A stretch of 64,000 nucleotides of DNA from Bacillota bacterium (GTDB taxonomy: Bacteria; Bacillota; Clostridia; Acetivibrionales; DSM-1351), in the NCBI GenBank assembly GCA_023400235.1, contig JAEXFI010000019.1, positions 55,198 to 119,197 on the forward strand. The letters run 5' to 3'. This document shows, one piece after another, positions 45,823 through 55,411 of this stretch (positions are counted from its first letter, which is position 1; every line of letters starts with the position of its first letter). A program made the translations under genes and the position numbers. The notes under the pieces are model-generated. The model saw only the letters and a program-made list of their open reading frames with translations, searched no databases and had not been told where the DNA came from.

Positions 45823-46800
45823 CTATAATTTGCTTTTAATAAACTCTAAAGAGTCTTGCCTTATTTTATTTCTCAAAAATACAATGCCTGAGTGCCCACA
45901 ATTGTAAATATATCTTTGGGGTTCTCCCCAATTTGTCCATAGTCTACATGAATCTTCCAAGCTAATATATCGATCATAAGCAGCACTTAACAATAATATT
46001 TTACTTTTTGAAACAGCAGGCTGGTACAAGCACGGAGTAATAACAGCCCAATGGTTTACCAATTGGTCATATGAAAAGGAATTTTGAATAAAATCTTTTT
46101 TTATAAACTTTCCGGGTATTGTATTCCATACGGCATTTGCCAGGCTATTTGCATAAAATACGGATATCAGTATATCAATCTCACTCTCCAATGCACTTGT
46201 CAGATTTGTCAGAAAACCTCCAAGACTCACTCCTATTAGTATGATTTTGCCTTGCATGCTTGATTTCAACCATTTAATCAATGCTCGTAAATCAGACACA
46301 GCCTGCTTTATTGACAATAGTGTTCTACCAATATCAGCGGTAACAAAGAGTTCTCCGTTATAAATGGAATCATTTGAACTCCTCTGAAAATGATATGGCA
46401 TTATAAAGTGATAAACATTATATCCTGAATTTAGAAAACTTTCTAAATAAATACTGTCAATGTATTTGTAATCATCCATTCTCCATCCATGAACAAGAAT
46501 TACATTGGTTGAATTCTCATCCTTTAAATTTTTATGATAGTATCCCAAAACCTTTTCATTGCTCTTGCCATTATTTTTTATATGACTGTCATATGATAAT
46601 GTTCCTGCAGAATAATCTGAAATCTTTTTATGCTGTATAAACTTTATTTCCGGGATTGATGGAGTATCAAAATATGAAGAAAACTCATCTGATTTTACGG
46701 GTGGAATATTTTCAACTTTAAAATGTGAAACCAGACTTTTTCTTTTATGTAGTTGTCTAAGAGAATATCTATCTATTTGTTCAGATATAACTTTATTCAT
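45823..46800 (-). CDS. Alpha/beta hydrolase of the peptide cassette
   Basis: The 325-residue protein has a plain alpha/beta hydrolase core: oxyanion motif VHGWRM, nucleophile elbow GVSLGG, an acidic residue in SAAYDRYISLED and the catalytic histidine in YNCGHSG. No signal peptide is seen. I prefer the ATG at 46800 (MNKVISEQ) to the longer frame because AAGAGGAU lies about 12 nt before it. It is the first gene of the cassette in transcription order. Role unknown: peptide modification, resistance or degradation of a signal are possible. Confidence 0.75.
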   Translation of the reverse strand: MNKVISEQIDRYSLRQLHKRKSLVSHFKVENIPPVKSDEFSSYFDTPSIPEIKFIQHKKISDYSAGTLSYDSHIKNNGKSNEKVLGYYHKNLKDENSTNVILVHGWRMDDYKYIDSIYLESFLNSGYNVYHFIMPYHFQRSSNDSIYNGELFVTADIGRTLLSIKQAVSDLRALIKWLKSSMQGKIILIGVSLGGFLTNLTSALESEIDILISVFYANSLANAVWNTIPGKFIKKDFIQNSFSYDQLVNHWAVITPCLYQPAVSKSKILLLSAAYDRYISLEDSCRLWTNWGEPQRYIYNCGHSGIVFLRNKIRQDSLEFIKSKL

Positions 46801-47045
46801 TATTATCATCATCCTCTTTCCAAATATCATTAATATATTTTCCAGATTCAAATTCTAGGTGAAATTTGAACATTAAAATGTAATGTAAGTACCTGCTTTA
46901 GAATAATCTTATCACTACTAAGCCTTAAACATCAGCAATTCTGAAGTATTTTTTTGTAATAATAACATACATTAAGTAAATTTTTTGTCATATTATAAAA
47001 GGAAATTGATTTATATACTCATATATTGTTAATATAGCTATCGCC
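46801..47045. other. AT-rich upstream region of the peptide cassette
   Basis: This very AT-rich 245-nt stretch should hold the cassette promoter on the minus strand, but I find no box pair convincing enough to list. No open frame. Confidence 0.4.
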
Positions 47046-47133
47046 ATATTCCCTATATACAAAAATCCTGTATAACTGAAGTTGATTCTTCTTTTATACA
47101 GGATTTTTATTCAAATATTATTTATAAATATTT
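47046..47133. repeat. Direct repeat copy 2 with bidirectional terminator
   Basis: This 88-bp sequence is identical to 36334-36422 apart from one missing T within the hairpin loop region. Its hairpin (about 47062-47108) serves as terminator of the foldase gene that ends at 47178 on the minus strand. Confidence 0.9.
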
Positions 47134-47177
47134 ATTGTGACAGCCCCGATTCTCCATAGTTGCAAAAGAATATGCTT

Positions 47178-48596
47178 TTATTTCAAGGCTCCTGCAAATA
47201 ATGTCTTATCCAGTTTGTCCAGGACGCTTTTATTCACAATAATATCAAAGCCCGGATTACTCTTGAAATCCTCCATCTTCACTGTAAAGCTGTCGATGAA
47301 TTTTGAGTCTATAAGTGACTGTTTGATTTCCTCCTTTAAATCCTTAAAGGTCTTGGAATCCTGCTTGTCCATTTTCATTACATGGTAGCCATACGTGGAT
47401 TCTACAAGTCCGGTTTCTCCTGCCTTATGGGAAAAAGCCCACTCTTCAAAGGACGGAACCATCTCACCCTTGCCAAAGGTATACTGTCCGCTGTTTTCAA
47501 CCACACCCGGGTCCTGGGAATATTTTTTTGCCAGTTCCTTTATATCCTCTCCTGAATTAACTCTTGCCAAAAGCTCCTCAGCCTGCTTTCTTGCTTCCAG
47601 CTTCTTGTCCTCGCTCAAGGCACTGCCGTTGCTGTCAATGGTGGATATCAAGATGTGTGTTACTGTAACGGTATCATAACTGTTTTTATTTGTGTTATAG
47701 TATTTTTCAATTTCAGCGTCGCTGACCTTGATCTTAGAATGCTCTGACTCCACATATTTTCTTGCCAGTGCAATAGTCTTGGAGATCTCTTTATACTCAG
47801 CCAGAGTTACACCGTATATTGACATAATCTGTTTTTCTGCCGCCTTGCGGTCTCCGTACGTTGAAATCCACGCCTGATCCATTGATTCTATCTCTTTTAA
47901 GGTAGCGGCATCAAGAGATAAGCCAGCTTCCTTTGCCTTAGCTGCATGAATCTTCAATTCCTGGAGTATATCAAAGGTTTGCTGCTTGATGGACTCCCGC
48001 AGGGATACTCCGTTATATTGCGCGGACCAGTCCACCTTGTCCGGGGATACACCCGGACTGTTTTGGAGCATATTATTCATGTTTGCTCTTGTAAAAAGAG
48101 TATACTCCTGCTTTGTTACAGCCAGTTTTCCAACCAGGGCTACACAGTTGGCGGCTTCCTTCTCAGTCAATACAGTTACCTTGCAGGCTGCTGTGTATTT
48201 TTTGTCAGTGCTTACGGCAGTTATCACTGCTTTTGTTCCAGCCTTCACAGCGGTTATTTTCCCCTGCTTGTCCACCTTTACATTGCTGGTTTTATCAGTC
48301 TTCCATGTGAATTTTGTCTTGTCTGCCAAAATTTTTCCGTTGGCCTGCAGGGCTGCCGCCAATTGAAGTGATTGCCCCGCAACCAGTGTCACCTCACTGC
48401 GGTTGAGCACCAGCTTTGTTGTGACCTTCTTGGTATCGGTTGCACCCGGCTGCGTAGTTCCGGCGGCTGATACGGACGGCATTACGGCTGCGACGTATTT
48501 ATCTGCTGCTGATATGGAAAAAGTTGATATATTGATGAAAGTTAGGCTGAAAATTGCGGTTAAAAGAAGTGTCGAGAGTCTTTTCCTATTTAACAT
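47178..48596 (-). CDS. Secreted parvulin-type peptidyl-prolyl isomerase with Ig-like domain
   Basis: The 472-residue protein has a signal peptide (about 1-30), a BIG2-type bacterial immunoglobulin domain (about 60-145, LNRSEVTLVAGQSLQLAA...GKITAVKAGTKAVITA), a SurA/PrsA-like N-terminal helical region (about 160-300) and a parvulin rotamase (about 315-415, VTHILIS, DPGVVENSGQYTFGKGEMVPSFE, YGYHVMK). It should help secreted proteins fold outside the membrane. No lipobox, unlike PrsA. It is the last gene after essC. Confidence 0.85.
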   Translation of the reverse strand: MLNRKRLSTLLLTAIFSLTFINISTFSISAADKYVAAVMPSVSAAGTTQPGATDTKKVTTKLVLNRSEVTLVAGQSLQLAAALQANGKILADKTKFTWKTDKTSNVKVDKQGKITAVKAGTKAVITAVSTDKKYTAACKVTVLTEKEAANCVALVGKLAVTKQEYTLFTRANMNNMLQNSPGVSPDKVDWSAQYNGVSLRESIKQQTFDILQELKIHAAKAKEAGLSLDAATLKEIESMDQAWISTYGDRKAAEKQIMSIYGVTLAEYKEISKTIALARKYVESEHSKIKVSDAEIEKYYNTNKNSYDTVTVTHILISTIDSNGSALSEDKKLEARKQAEELLARVNSGEDIKELAKKYSQDPGVVENSGQYTFGKGEMVPSFEEWAFSHKAGETGLVESTYGYHVMKMDKQDSKTFKDLKEEIKQSLIDSKFIDSFTVKMEDFKSNPGFDIIVNKSVLDKLDKTLFAGALK

Positions 48597-48737
48597 GTTC
48601 CCTCCCTGAAATTATATTTTATTCCTTTAATTACTAAATTATACCATTATATTTAATTCCATACAATATCCCGGCAGATTAAATATCAGCAGTAACACAA
48701 CCCAAAGGCTCCTATGGCCTGACGTTCCAAGTACCTG

Positions 48738-51700
48738 TCATTTAACTGCCATGAGGTTAGTCGCACACCTTATGCCGGAATATTTACCTTGAATAATAAA
48801 ATAACCGTCCCCCAGCTCCAGCTCTCTTTCGGATGATCCATACGGGAATTTCACATTGAACAGGTTCTGCTCCTTTATGCTTCCAAGAAGCAATCCTGTC
48901 TGTTCGTCTTTAAGGGTCTTTGCCAGACTATCCCAATTCCCTTCAATTTCCGAGGTATTGTCTGAGACAATAACAGTCACTTTAAGATTTCTTTCGTGCC
49001 TTATAATTCTTTCAAGCAAATCCTTCAAAGCATAATTTTCCCCGGCAGTTAATTCTCCCAACTTATCAATAATATAAATGATTTGCGGCCAGGAGGCTTT
49101 TAATCCCTCTAAATCTCCATTAGACTTTTTAACTTCTTTTAACTGGTTCTTGCGCTCATCGATTTCAGAAGCCAGCTGTCCTATAAGTTCATCTGTAGCC
49201 TCAGCATCTGAAATATCCCTTACAAAAGGCAATCGCATAAGTGGATAAATACCCATTGAGTTGGAGTCCAGTGCATATACCTTTAATTTGTCTTCACCGA
49301 GCTTTTGAGAGAGCATTTCTATCCATGAAACAATAACCGTACTCTTTCCTGACATTGGACCTCCGGTAACTATGAATGCAGGTATATTCGGAATATCCAA
49401 GAAAATCCCCTGAAGATCAGTGTCTCTTAGCCCCACCACCAGTTTGTCCGCATCAGAGTTTATTTCATATATATCAACTTTTGAAGGCATTTGAGGTATT
49501 AATTCAGCTTTCGTAATTATACCACACCTTGAATAATTTTCATATAATTCAAGCAGCTTATCAATGCTTTGATTTTCAAACTCCGGCAAGCAAACCTGGA
49601 CTTCGCAGGGAGGTTTATTTCTGAACAATGCCCTCCCTGGCAGGTTCGCAGGCTCCAAACCTTCCGTTCTGCCCACAATAGAATCATATTCACCTTTCTC
49701 AGTCAATTGAAAAGTTACGGCCATTTTAAAATTAATATAGAATTTATATCTTACCAAGGCTGTATTGGAAGCAGTTGCTGTCAGGAATATTCCATATTTT
49801 GTTCCCTCCCTGGCTATGATAAGCATTTGTTCATCTACTGAATCATAGGTCTCAGACAGCGCATAATAGTTGTCAACAAATATAAATATTGCAGGTATGG
49901 GTGTATCCTTATGCCTTACTTTATAATCATTAAAATTTTCACTTCTCGTCTTCTCAAATATTTCCTTTCTTTCATCTATCATTCTGAAAATAAATAGCAT
50001 AAATGAATTTATTTTTGCTTCTTGCTCGATTGTCATTACTCCTCCGCAATGAGAAAGTCTTTCAAATTTCTTAAGTGATGTTCCGCCAAAATCCATTATG
50101 TATATGTTTACATCCTTTGTAGAATATCTTTGTGCCAAAGACATGATGATAGTCTGAAGCAAATAGGTTTTTCCTGTGGCTGCGGCACCATAAACAATCA
50201 AATGCCCATTTTTTAAGAAATCTATTTCACAAGGAATTTGTGACTGCTCTCTGGGATTGTCAAGCAGCCCTATTATTGCTTTTAAATCATTGGTGTCCTT
50301 AGTCCATACCCCGGTTTGAAAATTAAAACCTTCCTCTTTAACGACGTCATCAATATAAAGCTTTTCAGGCAACGGAGGAAACCAGGGGCCATTCAGGGGG
50401 TCGATTTTATTCATCCTTGACTGCATGCTTATATGCTCAACCATTGCCTTTAATTGTGAGGTAAGCTCCACACTTGCTATCTTTTCCTCGTTTAAGGGAT
50501 ATACCTTGGTTTTTTTCCCGTTTAAGGATAATTTATAAATTTCTTTTCTGAGACTATTATCTGCTTTCAATAAGCCCTCCGGGTCGTAATCCGCGCCGGA
50601 CCAGGTGGACTGAAACAGTTCAAAAATCTCATCGTTTCCCACCTGTATGTATGCGCGGCCAGTCTCCTTTATTCTTGCAGCGTCAGGCCTTTTTATTACG
50701 TCTCTGCTGTCAGCTTCCTCTTGAACCTTCAAGCATATCTTGAATCTGGAGTTGCTCCATATCTGGTCGTCAACAACACCTGCCGGTTTTTGAGTAGCCA
50801 ATATCAAATGCACTCCAAGACTTCTTCCCACACGGGCAGTACTGACCAGCTCCTGCATAAAATCAGGCTGTTCCGCCTTTAATTCTGCAAATTCGTCAGC
50901 TATCATTACCAGATGCGGAATTGGTTCTTTTGCACTTCCGCTATGATATAGCTTTTGGTATTTATCTATATTGTTTACTTCATATTCAGCAAAAATCCTT
51001 TGCCTCCTTTGAAGTTCACTTTTTATTGACAGCAATGCCCGGGTGGTTTGATTACCTCCCAAATTTGTAATTGTGCCGACTAAATGGGGCAGACCTTTAA
51101 AAACATCTGCCATTCCGCCACCCTTATAGTCAATTAACACAAAGCATAAATCATGGGGATGGAAGTTTATCGCAAGAGATATGATTATGGACTGCAGCAA
51201 TTCACTTTTTCCGGAGCCTGTAGTGCCTGCAACCAGTCCATGGGGGCCATGGCTTGTTTCAAATGCATGCATATCCAGATAGAAAAGCTCTTCTCCCACC
51301 CTTGCTCCAATTGGAACACTTAACCCCATATATGTACGGTTTCTATCCCATCGGGCTTTTAAGTCCACATCCCCAACCTTATCCACCTTAAGCATCTGAA
51401 GCAAGGTCATTGATTTGGGCAGCGAAAAACCGGCACTTGATGCTTTTATCCTGAGAGGACAAAGCTTGGGCACTTCACGCTCAAGTTCCTGTAAATCAAT
51501 GGAATCCAATATAATTGCAGACTTTTCACCGGTTACCTTGTCGGCATATTCTGCATTTTTGCCCTGGCAATTAATTATGGTTTTACAATTCATAGGCAGG
51601 TATGCTTTGCTTTCAGCTACAAATATTGAAGATACCCCCATATCAGCATGGCAATTATATAAATACTTTGATATGGCTTCATTCTCAAGCAGGGTATGGT

Positions 51701-52652
51701 CTTGAACTACAAAAACGTAATGAGTATATTGGGTGCTGCTTTGAAAGCCCTTGCTTTTATCCATTTCCCTGAGTTTTAATATTTCATAAAGCTCGTTCAG
51801 GGTTTCATGTGCTATTGTTTTTCCGCACATGATGTATCTGGTGGAAAAGTCATCATTCCATACATGCGGAATATGTCTTATAAAATTCCAGTTTTCCAAC
51901 TGATTTTCCGTCAACAAAAATACCAGTTTCACATCGTCATATCCATGGTGGGTTATAATTTGCAGCACTGCTGTTCTCATTACCTCGCCAGTATTGTGAA
52001 CGCTGCCGGCTATGCCGCAAATTTCAGATGAAATAAGATCCAGGCACACAGGAACATTTTTAATTTTATTAAATTCCAAGCCTATTTTTTCAGGCTCACC
52101 GGAAAATGGATCAGTATCCAGCAGCATCTGCTGCTTATAATATGTAACCTTGACGGAGGAAGCCACACTTCCCACACCTATCCGGATAGAGAGGAAATCA
52201 TTATATGACCGGTTTTTTTCCCATAGCTTGCTGTCAATGTCTTTTATCCGGATTACACACACCCTGGGGTCAGGATGCATCTCATTGAGCGCTTTAACCT
52301 GCTTTTCGCCTGACAGGGCAAGCTCAGACCTGATATCTGCTATATACTGAAGGTACTTTTTCTCCCTCAGGGCCTTGGTTTTTTTATACTTTTTTAACTG
52401 GTTGGTAGCTGCCGACACTGAAACTACCAATGTCATTATTGTAGTAGCAACAGATAAAAACATATAGGAGGATTTTGAACTTAACGAAATAATCACGGTA
52501 ATCACCAGCATTACCGCCGGAGGAAGCATCATTGTCCCCCACTGTATTTCAGGCTTGTCACCGATACTTGGCGGATTTTGAATTTCAACCTCTCCGTATG
52601 GTATCTCCGGCAAGAATCTGGGCTGCCTGCTGAACTCGTTCTCTCTTTTCAT
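48738..52652 (-). CDS. essC: EssC-like FtsK/SpoIIIE ATPase of type VII secretion
   Basis: The roughly 1304-residue motor has two membrane helices near the N terminus (about 45-90) and three ATPase domains with Walker A motifs GTTGSGKSE (about residue 477), GAAATGKTY (about 820) and GGPMSGKST (about 1097); the first has a full Walker B (CFVLIDYKGGG). The N-terminal FHA domains usual in EssC are missing, making it shorter than the roughly 1480-residue staphylococcal form. ATG at 52652 after AAAGGAA; a TTG at 52670 is in frame but part of the site region. It lies 63 nt after the second lipase copy. Confidence 0.88.
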   Translation of the reverse strand: MKRENEFSRQPRFLPEIPYGEVEIQNPPSIGDKPEIQWGTMMLPPAVMLVITVIISLSSKSSYMFLSVATTIMTLVVSVSAATNQLKKYKKTKALREKKYLQYIADIRSELALSGEKQVKALNEMHPDPRVCVIRIKDIDSKLWEKNRSYNDFLSIRIGVGSVASSVKVTYYKQQMLLDTDPFSGEPEKIGLEFNKIKNVPVCLDLISSEICGIAGSVHNTGEVMRTAVLQIITHHGYDDVKLVFLLTENQLENWNFIRHIPHVWNDDFSTRYIMCGKTIAHETLNELYEILKLREMDKSKGFQSSTQYTHYVFVVQDHTLLENEAISKYLYNCHADMGVSSIFVAESKAYLPMNCKTIINCQGKNAEYADKVTGEKSAIILDSIDLQELEREVPKLCPLRIKASSAGFSLPKSMTLLQMLKVDKVGDVDLKARWDRNRTYMGLSVPIGARVGEELFYLDMHAFETSHGPHGLVAGTTGSGKSELLQSIIISLAINFHPHDLCFVLIDYKGGGMADVFKGLPHLVGTITNLGGNQTTRALLSIKSELQRRQRIFAEYEVNNIDKYQKLYHSGSAKEPIPHLVMIADEFAELKAEQPDFMQELVSTARVGRSLGVHLILATQKPAGVVDDQIWSNSRFKICLKVQEEADSRDVIKRPDAARIKETGRAYIQVGNDEIFELFQSTWSGADYDPEGLLKADNSLRKEIYKLSLNGKKTKVYPLNEEKIASVELTSQLKAMVEHISMQSRMNKIDPLNGPWFPPLPEKLYIDDVVKEEGFNFQTGVWTKDTNDLKAIIGLLDNPREQSQIPCEIDFLKNGHLIVYGAAATGKTYLLQTIIMSLAQRYSTKDVNIYIMDFGGTSLKKFERLSHCGGVMTIEQEAKINSFMLFIFRMIDERKEIFEKTRSENFNDYKVRHKDTPIPAIFIFVDNYYALSETYDSVDEQMLIIAREGTKYGIFLTATASNTALVRYKFYINFKMAVTFQLTEKGEYDSIVGRTEGLEPANLPGRALFRNKPPCEVQVCLPEFENQSIDKLLELYENYSRCGIITKAELIPQMPSKVDIYEINSDADKLVVGLRDTDLQGIFLDIPNIPAFIVTGGPMSGKSTVIVSWIEMLSQKLGEDKLKVYALDSNSMGIYPLMRLPFVRDISDAEATDELIGQLASEIDERKNQLKEVKKSNGDLEGLKASWPQIIYIIDKLGELTAGENYALKDLLERIIRHERNLKVTVIVSDNTSEIEGNWDSLAKTLKDEQTGLLLGSIKEQNLFNVKFPYGSSERELELGDGYFIIQGKYSGIRCATNLMAVK

Positions 52653-52715
52653 ATTAATATTCCTTTGCAAGACATAAGTTTTCTAAACTAATACTTTATA
52701 ATAAATATGTGCAGT

Positions 52716-54686
52716 TTAGGTCCCATAGCATTTTTTATATAGCTGGGTTTCCAGCTGTCTGTACTGGCTGTATGCATTTCCAAGTCCGTTGGCCCTGCTT
52801 TCAAGCAGCTCGCATATTATCCGGTGGTTTCTGCCGATTTCATCGCAGATTGCCCTGATTTGGCGGATTTGCTGCTGGACATTATACTCACCGTAATTTT
52901 TACCCACAGCATCAGTAACCCTGCTTGCCTCATTTATCACCATACTTAGCATTTTTCCCATGCTGCTCTCAAAGGCTCTCATTCTGCCCTGCAAATATGA
53001 CAGCCTGTCCAGATCAGCACATATTTTAGTTTTCAAGCTGCTGACTGCTTTTTTAGTAATTCCAAACCCATATTTGCCGAAGATGCTATTGTCCAGCCAG
53101 TCCTTTGCAGCCGAAATGCAGGAATCCACCCCTTTTACAAATTGCTCTTTTTTCTTATGTACATAGTCCTTTGTGGCCTTCAGTATGGCACCTGCACTTT
53201 GAGAAACCTCAGCCACCAGACTGTCCCACACCTTTGGGGCCATTTTTTGAACCTCCCTTACTACCAACTGCAATCTTTCTGCCGCGGCCAACGAAAGCCC
53301 CGCAGAGGCTAAGGCAACCTTTTGCTGCAGCGTTTCCCCGGCAGAAAAGCCTATGCCCATATAATCCATTGCTTTTTTTCCAAATTCACTTATTTGGTCA
53401 ATAATCCAGTTCTTAAGCTTGTTAAATCCATCTATTATATTTTGAGCCAGGCTTTTCAATATTCCTCCCAGGTCGGCAGCATATTCAGCCAAATCCCTGG
53501 CAGCCTGGAAAATATTTTCCCCTATAAACCCCACAACCTTGCTTGCATTTCTCAGGATAAGCTCACCTGCAATCTCCGGAATATCGTGCATTATCATCTC
53601 CGGCAAAACCAAGGTCAAGGTATAAGCCAAACCAAGAGCGTAGTCTGCAGTTGTGACCTTATCACCCTTTACAGGCTTTCCGTTTCCCAGTGTATTTTCC
53701 GCCAGCCCCATGGCGGCATTGGTAATCCTCGAACGGATAAAGGGAGGTAACCCCATGACGTCCTCAGACAGCTTTTCTATAAGCATGGATAAGGCTCCCT
53801 GGTCGCAGGTATCGCTGAAAGACCCGTCTTCCTTCAGATAATCGTCGGCGAAATGATTTTTTGCAGTATCTGACAGGGAAGCAACTATTGTGGACTTAAA
53901 ATATGTACGGTGGTCTTTGGGAACTATAGGGATACCCAGGCCGTTAACAAAATCATTGTCGGCATAAAAGCCGTACATCTTATTAACGGCTTCCAGGTAT
54001 TCTTCCTTGCCCTTAACCCGTATAAACTCCTGGATAGCCTCCGGCGACATGCCCTGTCCGTCGAAGTTGTAGCAGTACTGTATCAAATCTCCATTCTCGG
54101 AATTCATGGTTACAAACTGGGCTTTGTTGCCTCCCTTGGAGTGTCCTGCGACAATAACCTTGAGGCTGGCATTGTGCTTCCTCATCTCATTGATAACTTC
54201 ATCAAAGTATTCCAGGGCCTCCCTTTGCTGGTCGGTGCTGACCTCCGCACCTCCAAGCCCCTGCCCGTTGTCAATCCACTCCCCTCCGCCGGTTCCCCTG
54301 TAGGCAAAAATAACGTAACCCTCCGAATCGGTAAACGTACACGCTTCAAGCCCGCCTTCTTCAAATCTGTGAGTTTCATTGCTCTGATTGCCTATTTTCA
54401 TATTTGCAAGGTGTGTATTGTTTTTAGCTGCACTGGCAAGAACCCTGTACTGGCGCTGCCTGTCCCTGTAATCTTTCTCTGAGCCTTTTTCATGATTTTT
54501 AAGATATTCATAATATCCCGTCATATCCCATTCAGGGTAGTCATAAATATTCCCCAGTTCTTTTACTATCTGGCTGAAGGTCATTTTGTTTCTAGCCTCA
54601 ACATCCTCTATATCCATATACATCAGGACATTTATTAAGGCCGACTCATTGGCAAGAGGAGTATCTTGAGTATTATATTCACTCAC
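52716..54686 (-). CDS. T7SS lipase-type effector candidate, copy 2
   Basis: The 656-residue protein has an N-terminal Mbeg1-like (DUF2974) alpha/beta hydrolase with serine 183 in GHSKGG, aspartate 243 or 245 in YADNDFVNG and histidine 259, and a C-terminal helical region (about 430-656) with long amphipathic helices. No signal peptide: export would be by T7SS. This is the order of TslA of Staphylococcus aureus, whose targeting domain is C-terminal. The GTG at 54684-54686, after GGGAGGAAAU, is the start; it overlaps the lipoprotein stop (GTGA). The protein is the same length as copy 1 (61446-63416), with which it is nearly identical except in a middle segment. Confidence 0.8.
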   Translation of the reverse strand: MSEYNTQDTPLANESALINVLMYMDIEDVEARNKMTFSQIVKELGNIYDYPEWDMTGYYEYLKNHEKGSEKDYRDRQRQYRVLASAAKNNTHLANMKIGNQSNETHRFEEGGLEACTFTDSEGYVIFAYRGTGGGEWIDNGQGLGGAEVSTDQQREALEYFDEVINEMRKHNASLKVIVAGHSKGGNKAQFVTMNSENGDLIQYCYNFDGQGMSPEAIQEFIRVKGKEEYLEAVNKMYGFYADNDFVNGLGIPIVPKDHRTYFKSTIVASLSDTAKNHFADDYLKEDGSFSDTCDQGALSMLIEKLSEDVMGLPPFIRSRITNAAMGLAENTLGNGKPVKGDKVTTADYALGLAYTLTLVLPEMIMHDIPEIAGELILRNASKVVGFIGENIFQAARDLAEYAADLGGILKSLAQNIIDGFNKLKNWIIDQISEFGKKAMDYMGIGFSAGETLQQKVALASAGLSLAAAERLQLVVREVQKMAPKVWDSLVAEVSQSAGAILKATKDYVHKKKEQFVKGVDSCISAAKDWLDNSIFGKYGFGITKKAVSSLKTKICADLDRLSYLQGRMRAFESSMGKMLSMVINEASRVTDAVGKNYGEYNVQQQIRQIRAICDEIGRNHRIICELLESRANGLGNAYSQYRQLETQLYKKCYGT

Positions 54687-55396
54687 TTTATTTCCTCCCA
54701 ACTACTAACTGAATCATATTGATATGATTTATCCATAAAGAGAAAACCCATCATAGAGCACCACTTATTAGTGTCATATCCGTATAGTTCTTTCTTATTA
54801 GCCTCGGTAATCTCCTCCAGCTTTCCTTCCAGCATATAAAATATCGCAAAATTACCTCTATATTGCTTTTCTTCGAATTTCTTCCGCAGCTCTTCTGCTT
54901 TTTCATCTTTATTTGTTCTATATTCCGAATCACTGACACATATGGTCAATGAAATTTTAGGATGACTGCTTATATATTTCAGATAATCCTCTACACTCAT
55001 CTCCGGAGAAGTTCCGTCAAGCGGCGCCTTCGGAATATCATACCAGGTCTTGCTTTGCGGGTATACCTGAGAGACTAAATCCGTCATGATCTTATCTATC
55101 TGGCTTTTCATCAGAATTCCCGTATAATTATCTATCATCTCTCCGGTTTTCTTGCCTCTCCGCACCTTGACCCTTTCCTCAGGAAATTTTTCAGGCTTTG
55201 CATATATTTCGGTGTCAGGAGCATTCCAGCCCTCTGTTCCCCCGCCTGTAACGGTAAAATTCTCATTGTATTTATCCTTCAGATATTTTTCCACTTCCGC
55301 CTTAACATCCACTTCCGGTTTCTGCTTTTCCATACAGCCGCTCACTCCTATAAAAAGTATTATTGATAAGCCTAATAAAATTATTTTTTTTGTCAT
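54683..55396 (-). CDS. Lipoprotein, candidate immunity partner, copy 2
   Basis: The 237-residue protein starts at the ATG at 55396 (MTKKIILLGLS) after GAGGGUGA; an ATG 15 nt earlier lacks a site. It has a lipoprotein signal with lipobox IGVSGC (about residue 21) and a soluble, charged domain of unknown fold. It overlaps the lipase start by 4 bp. In S. aureus the TslA lipase is neutralised by a lipoprotein, TilA, encoded next to it; the same pairing here makes immunity the leading guess. It shares the family of the partial gene at 63413-64000. Confidence 0.75.
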   Translation of the reverse strand: MTKKIILLGLSIILFIGVSGCMEKQKPEVDVKAEVEKYLKDKYNENFTVTGGGTEGWNAPDTEIYAKPEKFPEERVKVRRGKKTGEMIDNYTGILMKSQIDKIMTDLVSQVYPQSKTWYDIPKAPLDGTSPEMSVEDYLKYISSHPKISLTICVSDSEYRTNKDEKAEELRKKFEEKQYRGNFAIFYMLEGKLEEITEANKKELYGYDTNKWCSMMGFLFMDKSYQYDSVSSWEEIK

Positions 55397-55411
55397 GTCA
55401 GTCACCCTCAT

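Noticed and set aside
54182..54379. Matching 65-codon minus-strand frames at 54182-54379 and 62912-63109
   Set aside because: They are conserved only because the lipase genes are duplicated; they are shifted frames within the lipase coding sequence.
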